Source: Diploptera punctata (lineage: Eukaryota > Arthropoda > Insecta > Blattodea > Blaberidae). Taken from it: a stretch of DNA of 64,000 nucleotides. Position numbers and translations under genes: made by a program. The DNA lies in assembly GCA_030220185.1 (NCBI GenBank), contig JASPKZ010000422.1, positions 124,001 to 188,000 of the forward strand. Direction: 5' to 3'. Positions 42,501 through 54,500 of this stretch are shown piece by piece (within the stretch, counting starts at the first letter, position 1; each line of letters starts with the position of its first letter). The notes below the pieces were generated by a model. That model searched no databases, was not told where the DNA came from, and worked only from the letters and a program-made list of their open reading frames with translations.

Positions 42501-45500
42501 GATGGAGATAAGCTCCGAAACTGCAGTATAGAAGAAAAAGGATATGAGGTGAGGTAATAAAAACATTAATTTAATTCTTATATCAAACCATAATTCAAAG
42601 CATTTTAACATATGGTGCTGAAGTCTGGCAAATTCCTACCAGCGAAATGAAAAGAATTTTAAGTACAGAAATGGATGTTTTAAGAAGATCAGCTGGAAAA
42701 TCTAGAATGGATAGAATACGAAATAAAGAAATAAGGGAAATTATGGGTGTACAAGAGGAGCCGGACATCATAGACATCATAGAAAAGAAAAGATTGCAGT
42801 GGTATGGTCATGTCAAAAGAATGCCAGAACAAAGATTGCCAAAAATTGTTATGGAATGGATCCCAATGGAAAGGAGGAAGAGAGGAAGACCAAAGAAATC
42901 TTGGATAGAGGTGGTACAAGCAGCTATGAATATCAGAGGAATGGAGGAAGATCAATGGATGGATAGAGAGGAATGGCGTTTGGTTTCCGGAAGACGGTGG
43001 CAGCTGCCATGATACCGGATGATGATCATGATATTAATTATCTCCCAGCAGTTATAAAATCTGATGGTAATATCAAGTATGCAATTTTTTGCATATGACA
43101 GTCATGTGGACAACAGCCAAAAAAACTCCGAGAAGGACCAATAAAGAAAAACTGCAAGAAAACTTAAACAATGCTTAGCAAAAGCTCTGAAAGTGGTCCA
43201 TAAAGAACAACATGGATATCAACAAATAAAAAATTGTTTATTAATATTTTTCTTTAAGACACAGTGATCAATGATTCACAAATAGCCGAGACAAATTGAC
43301 AAAATATTTAGGAGTATATTTAGATAATAAACTGACTTGAACACAAAATTGAAGAGCAAGTTAACAAAAACTTCTACATATTTGAAGACATTAGCAGTAA
43401 AGAAGTGGGGATGCTCCATGGACTTATTAAAAACAAAGCATATGGAGCAGAATCACTAATTACAGCTGGGAATTCCACAGTACACAAACTCGAAATAACT
43501 TAAACAGGATGTTAAGGATAGTAACAGGAACAGTGAAAAGAACCAATACGAGAAACTTCACAGATAATCAGTCAGTACAAAACACAATAGAACATAAATC
43601 CTGCATCATGCATATATATAGTCTCTCTGCCGGCTACAATCAAGCATCCCACAAACTCTAACAAAACCATCCATGTAACAAGCTCCCTCTGCCAAAAGTT
43701 CAATCTTGACACTAAAATCAAGCCAACATTCCAGCTACATTCCATTGGACTACAAAAGTACTATGTCTCCTTATAAATAGAGGAAATAAATAAGAAAAGC
43801 AATATAAATCCAGCTGTAGCTCAAACAATAATATTAGAATTATATTATTTTTGGTCTGGACATCTTACCTCAATATTAATGTTGATTTGTTCTTGGACAT
43901 GTTTCAAAACAATTCTCTGTTTTATCTTCAGCTTTCCCAGACTGGTTTTATTTATGTTGCATTATGTTGCACCACCTGGATGTCGATGTCAGCTCCATCC
44001 TGTGGTTGGCCAAAGAACCTCCAAACAAGGTCACCCTCCATCGGAATATCAAAATTCATAACTCTGTTTCTGTTCTTCTGAATATAAATTTTTTCCCAAA
44101 TAGTCAGCTCGTTTGTATTTTCTAACTGTTTTAATAATTTAGTGTCTGAATTTATATTATGTTTTTCAGACCAAACATGAGCAGCAACTGCAGATTTTTC
44201 AATTTCTCCAATGGAGAAATTGAAAAATCTGCAGTTGCTGCTCATGTTTGGTCTGAAAAACATAATATAAATTCAGACACTAAATTATTAAAACAGTTAG
44301 AAAATACAAACGAGCTGACTATTTGGGAAAAAATTTATATTCAGAAGAACAGAAACAGAGTTATGAATTTTGATATTCCGATGGAGGGTGACCTTGTTTG
44401 GAGGTTCTTTGGCCAACCACAGGATGGAGCTGACATCGACATCCAGGTGGTGCAACATAATGCAACATAAATAAAACCAGTCTGGGAAAGCTGAAGATAA
44501 AACAGAGAATTGTTTTGAAACATGTCCAAGAACAAATCAACATTAATATTGAGGTAAGATGTCCAGACCAAAAATAATATAATTAAAATAACCTCAAAAT
44601 ATAACTTCCTAAAATTAAATATTAATAATATTAGAGCTAATAAACACAATTTCTCAGAACCAGAATGGTTAAAAAAAACCAATGTAGGATCAGTATGTCC
44701 CCACTGGATCTAATAATGGAGAAATAAGACCAGTAGAAGTGGCACTGAGGACCTCTTATTTTGCTTGAACATGTTCACCAAAGCAGTAATCCTAGTAGAT
44801 TTAAAGGCAGTAATATAAGCAATTGCCTCCAACCAAACAGATGAAAATCAAACCATATTCAAATGTTAAAAACTCTTGAAGCAATTGGATAAACAAAATA
44901 AATTAATAGCTTTCCAGTGGATTAATATTTTTAGGAAGTAACACTGAAATTTCTTATAACTATTAAAGAATTGTAAATTAACACCTCATTTCATAATTTG
45001 TTGATTCTTTAATGATTATTCTAGTAAATACTATCTCATACATGTATATAAGGCATATGAACTTGAAAAAATAGGCACTAGAACATAAATAGTACTGCAG
45101 TGTGAACCATACTTACAAAATGAAATCAATGATATATAAAGAAATAGGTCTGCCATGCTAGCTCAGGTGGTAGCATGCCTGCTTCCTGACTAGCAGCCTG
45201 GGTCAATACCTGGTGGTTTTCAAAATTTTAATTGTTAAATTTAAATAATTTAATTACAAAATTTTCAGTCTTGGGCCAGGAGAGATGGTGTACAAGTTTT
45301 AATCTTTAGATTATGCACCAGATTCCTCCCTTAAATTGCAAACCTCTCTGCAGTACAGTGGAGGAAATTGGTATAAAGCCACTAACTTTAGTAGTAAAAC
45401 AACCTGAAATATTTATGCAAATACCATATGTGTGTCATAGATTACTTATAATTATCTTGGACATAATTTCATGCAGGTCTCCTCATTTTGTATTTATTAT

Positions 45501-48500
45501 ATATGTAAATAATATGTAAAATCTAAGAAAACGCTGTCCTAGGGGTGGAAATCGGTATAAAGGCAGGTCAACTTCTGGCTCTTACAGACACATAAATGTA
45601 AACAAAACACTGCAATTTCATGGAGATGACGTGTCTGTGAGCATCGTTCATTGGTTACAAGTCAGCAGTACGTACAATGCCACGTGGAAAGCCTCTATCA
45701 AATGAAGAGAAATCAAGAGTTAGTGCCTTCAAGGAGATGGGCCTTTCCAATAGACAAATACCTACGAAATTGGGGCTTCAAGATGTGTCATTGATAATTT
45801 TGTCAAACTGGACTCACAATATGAAAAAAACGGGAAATATGGACGGACAAGAAAATTGTCTGAGCGCACTAAACATGTCATTTTACATAAAGCAAAAGGT
45901 AAGAATATGTTTTCTTCTCAAATCCAGGCTGATTTGAAGTTGTCATTAACAGCCAGACGACTAAGACAAATTCTGTCAGAAGACAAGAACCTAAAATTCA
46001 AAAAAAGTCTTAGGGTCGCATGTTTGGACGCATTAGACAGTAAAATGCCTTCTCTGCTGAGCAAGTTGTATGCTAATACGATTTTGCTTACTCAGAAATC
46101 TGTTCATGCGATAATAATTGGTTAAATTTGTAAGCTACCTGCGGAGGTAGCTTAAATGAGCAACTCAAATTAAAATCCCGAAGGGAACCGAGTGGTAATC
46201 GATGTACTTTGCTGCTTTATCCAACATTTATCCAAGATGTCAGACCTTGAAGACTTCGATCATGTTTTCGGTATACACGGAGAAGAGGAATTTGATAGAG
46301 TCTACCAAAGAATTCAACTGGAAGAACAGGAGAATCGGCGTAATATTGCGTGTCGCAGACGTGTTTGTATACGGTATTATTTGCGGGATGCAAGCATAAA
46401 TGCATTCCTCTATAGCAGACGAAAATAACGGAAGTGGTTTTATCGCTGAGAATTCTGGGTAATTCGTTGCCAATATTACGAAAACGTCGACTCTCATGCA
46501 TGACCGATAAGTCGGCCATTAATTCGTTCTCAGCAATTGCTCACGGTGAATCAGCTCACTAGTGATTGGAAGTAATTTGAGTAGAGAGTAATGTTCTAAC
46601 ATACGACCCTTAGTAAACTACCTCTGAACAATGCACATAAGAAAGCCAGAATGACTTTTGCTAAAGAACACATGTCCTGGACCTCAGAATGGAATAAAGT
46701 AATGTTCAGTGATGAGAAGAAGTTTAATCTGGACGGGCCTGATGGCCTTCAGTATTACTGGAACGACCTCCGTACTGAAGAGCAAGTTAGAATGAGTAGA
46801 AACTTCGGTGGTGGAGGCATTATGATTTGGGCAGCATTCTGCTTTAAAGGAAGATCAAAAATAGCATGGATACACACCAAGATGAATTCTGAGTCCTACA
46901 CTGAGGAGCTTCTGGAGTCCTAATTGATAAGAATCTATGAGGAATTTAGCAAGGATCTAATTTTTCAGCCAGATAATGCTTCCATTCACGTGTCTGCCAA
47001 ATCAAAGGAGTGGTTCAGGAAGAAACAAATACCACTTTTGACGTGGCCAGTCAGAAGTCCTGATTTAAACCCGATTGAGAATTTATGGGGGATCATGGCA
47101 AGGCGTGTGTATCGCAATGGACGGCAGTTTGGGACAGTGACTGAGCAGAAAAATATTATTCAGGAAGAGTGGGCTTCAATCTCAGTGGAAGAAATAAACA
47201 CCCTCATCAAGTCAATGCCAAAGAGAATCTTCCAAGTAATTAACAACAATGGAGGTTCAACTAAATTTTAGAACTTTGTTGTAAACTTTGCGCTCAGTCT
47301 TTTTGGTTTAATCTGTGAAATACACAAAGTGCCTTTATACTAATTTTCACCCATATGTGAGAGTGGTTTCAGTTTTCATGTACTTTTTTGGATGGAAATG
47401 GATAATTAATTTTGACATTATTTGTGTGTGTTTTATACTCAATCACCTCCTAAATTAATATAGAAAAATTCCAAAGAAAGAGTAAATAAACTTGTGTTAA
47501 CCCTTTTAACAAGTGGCTTTATACCAATTTCCTCCACTGTACACATGTTGAGAAGGCATATGGTACTGTTGATACCAATTCATCTGTCATATGGGCACAT
47601 TGAGCCTGGCGGCCCCCTTGGTGCGTTTTGATATGAGTAGGCTATGAGCCGGCACTGGGTTTCATCTTTTTCCTTTTTTTTTATCATCATTCCTTATATA
47701 ACACACTTTACAAACATAAACTTATCCTAAATTCCTCTCTGTACACAATCTACGTAAAGTGGTGCGTAAATTAAAAGTAGACCACATAAATGCCATCTAT
47801 CTGCCTAGCATGGAACCTGAAGCATGTAAAGTGCAGTGGGTGGCATTAGAACACACATAAAAAGAAAATATTCCAAGTAAAACATGCACAAAAAATTTTG
47901 AAGCACCCAGGGACAAAACATGGGGAAAATAGATGAACTATCATACACAAAACCTAAAAATAAGTAATAACCAAATTCAGACTGATGGCAGAACACCCTT
48001 TACACAGTAAACACAGAATTATTGGAGGTTTTCTTCAGATTATTTTACTTGTAGATTCAAAGGAGAGTTTTCTGGGGTTTTGGATGGTTCATTTTAGATC
48101 TTTTTGTAACTAACATATTAGCACTTCAATTTCTTTAAATGCCCCAGTGTGCTGGGATCCATTTAAATCTATGTTTTTCATATATTTTGAAAATGTTATT
48201 GTGTTCTGATAAAAACTCAAGGCACGAAAAATACAATAAGTGGCACAGGAACACACACATGATAAAGCTTCTGTGTTAGTCAATTACCTTGGAAACCTGT
48301 CTCTAAAATGTTTGGGAATACATTCTCTTTAATATGTTCTGTTACCTAAATTTGAAAGTAAATTCACACTTTGATGACATTGCATAGAAGTTATATGAAA
48401 TTATTCATTTTTACATTAAAATATAATAGAATTGTTATTTTCAGTTGTGGCAGCTGCAGGAGTAATGGGTGGATCTCTGTCTCATGAATTCCATTTCCCA

Positions 48501-51500
48501 GCTAATGTGGGTGAGGCTCAGATATTCACTTGTTCATCTTGTGGCCATACTGTCAATATAGAGACAAGTACAGGTGATAGATGTGACAAGTGTGGCAGCA
48601 CCTCTGTCACAAGCACCACTGGAATTGAGGTAAATTTATATCTTACCATATTTTCTTGTATTACCTGCACTTTTAAATAATCCATGTACAATAAAACTTT
48701 GAAGTAAAAATATAAAAACATAAGAATACAAAATGTATTCAATCTATGCACATAATCATTATCATCATCTTTCTGCCATGTACTAGATCTGGTGGCCTAT
48801 TACAATCATATGTCATCTTTTAAGTGATCTTCCTAGAAATCTCTTTTTTTCTGGGATGGTAATTTAAAATCTAACAAGTGATGCAAGTGTTGAAGATGTT
48901 TCTGCCAATTATTCGCACATAGCAATTCATTCATCCACTACCGACATTATAACCCAAAATAAGTCTTAATCTTCTCAACAATCTTTTTTTTTTTCAATCT
49001 GCCCTACTTCAATCTATCATTTTGAGCCTCTTACATTCAGATTTGTATACTGTATCTCCTACATCACCTTTCTACCTCTTGTATGGTTTCTTTCTTAATC
49101 TGTCTCCAAATGGTTTTCATAACATTACTTCTTTATTATAAGTTAGGTTTTTTCTCTGACTCACCTCGTATTTATGATTTTCTTGCAGACCCTGGTTTCA
49201 GCAATCTCTTGCCATTTTCAACGCTGCCCAAATGTTAGCAGTTGGCGATTTTGTAGATAAATTTTTGCTCCCTCTGCTGGTTAACTGATGAACTTGCAAA
49301 TCAATTTTTTTCCTTTTCCTCGGGAATTTCAAAATTCATTGTTTTCTCTTTATTTTTTTGGATGTAAATTTTCTCCCAAATTCAACCACTAATTCAACAG
49401 TTGGGTAGCACTGAAAATAGCAAGAGATTGCTGAAACCAGGGTCTGCAAGAAAATCATAAATATGAGGTGAGTCAGAGAAAAAGACCTAACTTATAATAT
49501 TCAAAATAAACCTCATGGTGTTAATTCCTTAATTACTAAATTACTTTATTTGTTATTCTATTCTCCTTCACATGTCTGAACCAGACAGTAAGTCATGTTC
49601 ATAGTAATACAAAACCTTACAAATTAAACATATTGGCCAATTTTATAAGGCTATGATTTTACAATATTGAATCAAACCAATTAAATAATAATTTACGACT
49701 TGAAAGTGGAGTATCTAAAGTTGAAATTTGCATTCTTACTAAATCCTTTGCAGCATTCCTCATGTGAAGCTCTGAATGTGGTGGAAAGTAAATGTTATCC
49801 TTCATAAAACCCCATAGGAAAAAATTACACACTGCGAGGTCCGGTGATTGGGGGTAGCTATGCACACAAAATGTGTGTGTGTAATCAGCACTTCTGCTTC
49901 ATTGATAGGGCAGATGTTCATTCATAGTCGATTCAGGGTGTCTATAGTGTGGAAGTAAAGAGAAGAAGAAGACAAGCGTGGTTCATAAGGTTGTGTAGCA
50001 GTCCTGAAAGGGATTAATACAATGTTGAAACATACCATTAATCACTATCTGATGTTGAATTATCATTTCCAGTGATGACAATTCGATTAACTTCCTCCAT
50101 CGTGTCATCGATAACCCTGAACTGCACATCAGCTTTTTCAATCACATACTTCACATAGGCTGCTCATGCTTCGCTAGTTATACATTCCACTCCCTCATGA
50201 GAAAGATGTTTTACATCAGAAGATGTTCAATATCTTTTAATGTGAAGGTCTTGCTATTGTCTGCCACCTGAGACCAGATCATTTCTATTGGGTTTAATTT
50301 ACAATGATATGATAGTAGACACAATACCAATTTTCCATCTTGATGTGCCATTTGATCCACCTCATTTTTATCATGTTGGTCAGACCAAGCAATTCTACCT
50401 TTATATTTGAAGAGAAAAATTTTCGCCTAGACCAAGACTCGAACCTTTGGCTTGCCGGGCCAAACGCTCTACCAACTGAGCTACCGAGGCGAGTTGCGAT
50501 CTAGACGCAAATTTTTCTCTTATATACGTTGTAATTCCCTCACACCAAATGCTTTTGAAACCATTGCTTCTATCTTTGCAAATGGCGGCTTCTTAGTTAA
50601 GAAGACATTTATTGGGAATTTAACATTACTTTATAAAGCTAGTAAGGCTTCTAATGATTTTTTTATTATTAATTTAACATTTCTCACTGAAAGATAAATT
50701 ATATTTTTCTCTTCAAATATAATTTATCTTTCAGTGTTAAACTAATAATAAAAACATAATTCTACCTTTAACTTGTTAAATTCAACGATAATACCTTTCA
50801 ATGTTAACCAGTTAGTAATTTCTGTCTTATTGTTAATGGAAGTAGGAATTTTTTCCATTTTCACTGTGTGATACGGAACATTATCCATAACTATCACACA
50901 GTTTGGATCAAGATTCTGTTAAACCATTCATGGAATGCATCACCATTCATCTCTTCGTGATATTCCCATGTGGAAAGAGACCCAAAGACTGTCATCGATA
51001 AATCCTTTTTTCCCTTTACCTGAAGGGTGCTTCAAACAGGTGGACAGTCCTTTCATAAAAGCAAATTTAGCTGGCATTATTGTGGTTTCCTACCAAACCC
51101 TTTGTTTTGTATGTCCAGCATTGACCCATGTACTATCCAGATAGTATATTGTCCTTCACTCCACACAATATTTTCAAATTTGTCAGAGGTACCTGCAGTG
51201 CCATAACATAATTTCCTTTTTATCTTGAAGGCCACTATTTCAATTTCTTTTCATGCATCTAAACCCCACATGTTTTAACAGGTCATTCTCTTGAAATTTG
51301 ATAGGTCCAAATCATCATTAACAGCTAAGTTAATTTTATCTACTGTTGGAATTTCTTGCATGAATAAAATGTGCACTTTACTTCTAATAGCATTTTGTAT
51401 ATGTCATTTGTCTCACTGATGATTTCAACTTGTGTTTAACAGATGACTTCATTTCTCCATAAGTTGTATGTTCCTTCAGATTTTTAAGTACGCTACTTAT

Positions 51501-54500
51501 GCTACTCCAGTTGATTCCGCCACTTTAGTCACTACATCTGTAACACATACATAAGGATTATCCTTTCTCAGAGTATTATATACATTAATAATTTATATTT
51601 TTTGGCCTTACTAAAACCTTTTCTGTGAATATGTTTGTTCACCGGGGATGTAATCTTCGAAGTACCAGGTTCAAAATCGTTAGTCATTTTATAATTACTT
51701 CATTAAACAGTACACAAACTTGGATATTCTATGGACTCATTACTATATTATTGTAACTAAACAGAAGTACATTTTATCAGTCACAAAACAAACAAACTTT
51801 ATTGTAAATCATGTTTCAAGATGACCGCTCAGACCGGGACTTGACCCTGGGACCCTTGGTTCTCTAGTCCAAGTGCTCTACCACCCGAGCTACCTGAGCA
51901 AGTACCGATCTAAGCGCAAATTTTCTCTATATACGTTGTAATTCCCGCCCACCAAATGCCATGAAGCCTTTGCTTCTATCTTTGCAACTGGCGGCTCCTT
52001 TATTAAGAAGACATATTTGGGAATTATGCATTACATTATAAATGCCAGTATGGCTTTTTTCAATGTTTTTATTATTAATTTCATACATCTCAATGATGGA
52101 TAAATCATATTTGAAGAGAAAAATTATATGCTCAGACCGGGACTTGAACCCGGGACCCTTGGTTCTCTAGACCAAGTGCTCTACCACCCGAGCTACCTGA
52201 GCAAGGTTTAGATCGGTACTTGCTCAGGTAGCTCAGGTGGTAGAGCACTTGGTTCAAGTCCCGATCTGAGCGTATAATTTTTTTCTTGAAATATCATTTA
52301 TCCATCATTGAGATGTATGAAATTAATAATAAAAACATTGAAAAAACTTTGTTGTATTTAAGAAAGAAAAAATCTATCCAGTATTAGAAAGTGTTAATTT
52401 AAATATAACATAAAAAAACTTCATTGTGTTTCTCTGTGTCAATAAATGTAAGAAGAACAACTGTATTCACATTTCACTACAGGCTGCAAACCTCAACTGC
52501 CTCTCCAGAGGATCATGTGAACTGTGCGCTGGGTTTATTTGCTCAGTCACTCAGATAGTGTTACTTCCACTCTGTGGACATCCCGAATAGGATAGGTAAC
52601 TTTGGATGTCTTGCATGCTAATGTAGTAGTGCCCCTCTTTTTGGAAAATAATAATACACCAACTTTGATCTGTTTGTGAGACAGTCATTTTGTCAACAAA
52701 TGCTAGTATGTATTTTTTTCCTGGCCCTTCCAAACTTGCATTCATTGACTATAATCGATAGAATTTTAGATTCCCAACTGAAGTTATGAGTATTCAAAAT
52801 CAGCCAGTAATTTGTAAGGGCCTTATATCATAAAAGTATTACGATAAGGGGAAAAAATAGGTTCAGTTTTTAACTTTGTACTCTGTGAATCTTAATTACT
52901 TTGTAAACAAAACAAGATACGCGGTATATACTAATGAAAGAAAGAATGTACTGATGTCTGACTGGATTTGTGATTTTTTGTCAATCTCAAGGATATTAAA
53001 AACACCAAATTTTGAAAATATTCACTCAATTGGAGAAAAAAGTCTGAAGCATGATGATGGTTTCACAATTCTTATTATTTCCATTACATCTGTAAAAAAT
53101 ATTTGAAAGTTAATGCAAATACTCTGTGATTTTTATAATCACTACTATGAATTTTTAGTTTTGATGTAATTGTTATGGAAAAATAAAATATTGTGAAACT
53201 GTAGTCATGGTTTAGATTTCATTTCTGATATCTTTACCATCTACGGACCAAATTCAGACTGAAGTGACTAATAAAGAAGAGTTATAAGTTCTTTAAAAAT
53301 GCATAAAAATATAATTTTACATTAAACTACTATTTTTGTAGGTTGGCCATACTTTCCTACTTGGCACAAAATATTCCAAGCCACTTAATGCTAACTACAC
53401 AACAGCATCAGGGAAATCAGAGTTACTTCAGATGGGGAGCTATGGTCTAGGAATGACTCGACTTCTTGCAGCTGCTATTGAGTATCTCTCATTACCAGAT
53501 GAAATAAGATGGCCTCTAGCATTTACTCCATATACAATATGTATTATACCACCAAAGGTAAGCCATATACAAAATCTTCAAGTTTCAGTTTCTACTTACA
53601 GTACTTTATAGTCTTATAAAATTGCTGACAAAAGAAAAAAAGTACAGTACTATTTTACTGTAATATTTATAAAATGGATATAATTTTTACCAACATACTC
53701 CGTATGAATAAATTATTAAATTTAATTAATAATAATATTTGAAAAGAAAAATGAATGCCTGAACAGGGATTTGAACCTGAAACTTCTAGTTTTATACTAT
53801 GCTATCCATTAAACCGCTCATACTCGTGTAGCATACTGGATAGCATACTCGTACAGAAAACAAGAGGTCCTGGATTCAAGTCCTGGTTCAAGCATTAATT
53901 TTTCTTTTCAAAATAATATTGGAAAGTGTTGAATTAAAAATATTACATCAAAATATTAAGCTTACGTCCACCACTGTGGTCTCGAGGTAGCGTGCTGCCT
54001 TGTCACGCAGCGGGCCCGGGTTCGATCCCCGGTCGGGGCAGTTTTTTCTGGGTGAGGTTTTTATCGGGGTTTTTCCTCACCTGTAAGACAAATGTCAGGA
54101 AAACTTTAAGGCCCAAACGGTCCCCGAAATCATATGGCCATCATCATCATCCTTATCATTATCATCATCATCATCATCACCATCACCATCATCCTTGACC
54201 GGTGTGGAAAGCAACGGGAAGCTACCACACCTACACAATTCCCTAGTAAAGCTGCAAGCATAGCATGAAAATGCTACGACTGCAGTGAAGGACCTGCCTT
54301 TGGGCAGAATTACTATGGATGGATATTAAGCTTACTGCTTAAAAGGTAGTGTAAAATTCTCTTTAAAAATAGTTCTTTAACAGAAGCTGTTGGTAGTGCC
54401 ATCTATCTGCCTTCGGACAATTTGAGAATTGTATATGTGGAAAGAAATGTTAATGTTTGTATCATAGCTTGAATGGTGTACTAAATAGCATACTCATATG

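Larger units (their letters stand above)
45356..47539 (+). mobile_element. Tc1-like transposon with IR/DR ends, TA target
   Basis: Outer ends CAGTGGAGGAAATTGGTATA (45356 on) and its complement to 47539, flanked by TA (45354-45355, 47540-47541). A related second repeat lies inside each end (GGGGTGGAAATCGGTATAAA near 45541 and the complement near 47330-47352), giving the IR/DR arrangement known from Sleeping Beauty-type Tc1 elements. Contains a transposase pseudogene and a Harbinger-type insertion (46013-46609). Confidence 0.88.

Noticed and set aside
52125..52290. Clustered functional tRNA genes
   Set aside because: Heads share the same outward TTTTTCTCTTCAAATAT tail and occur in decayed inverted pairs across the window, which fits SINEs.
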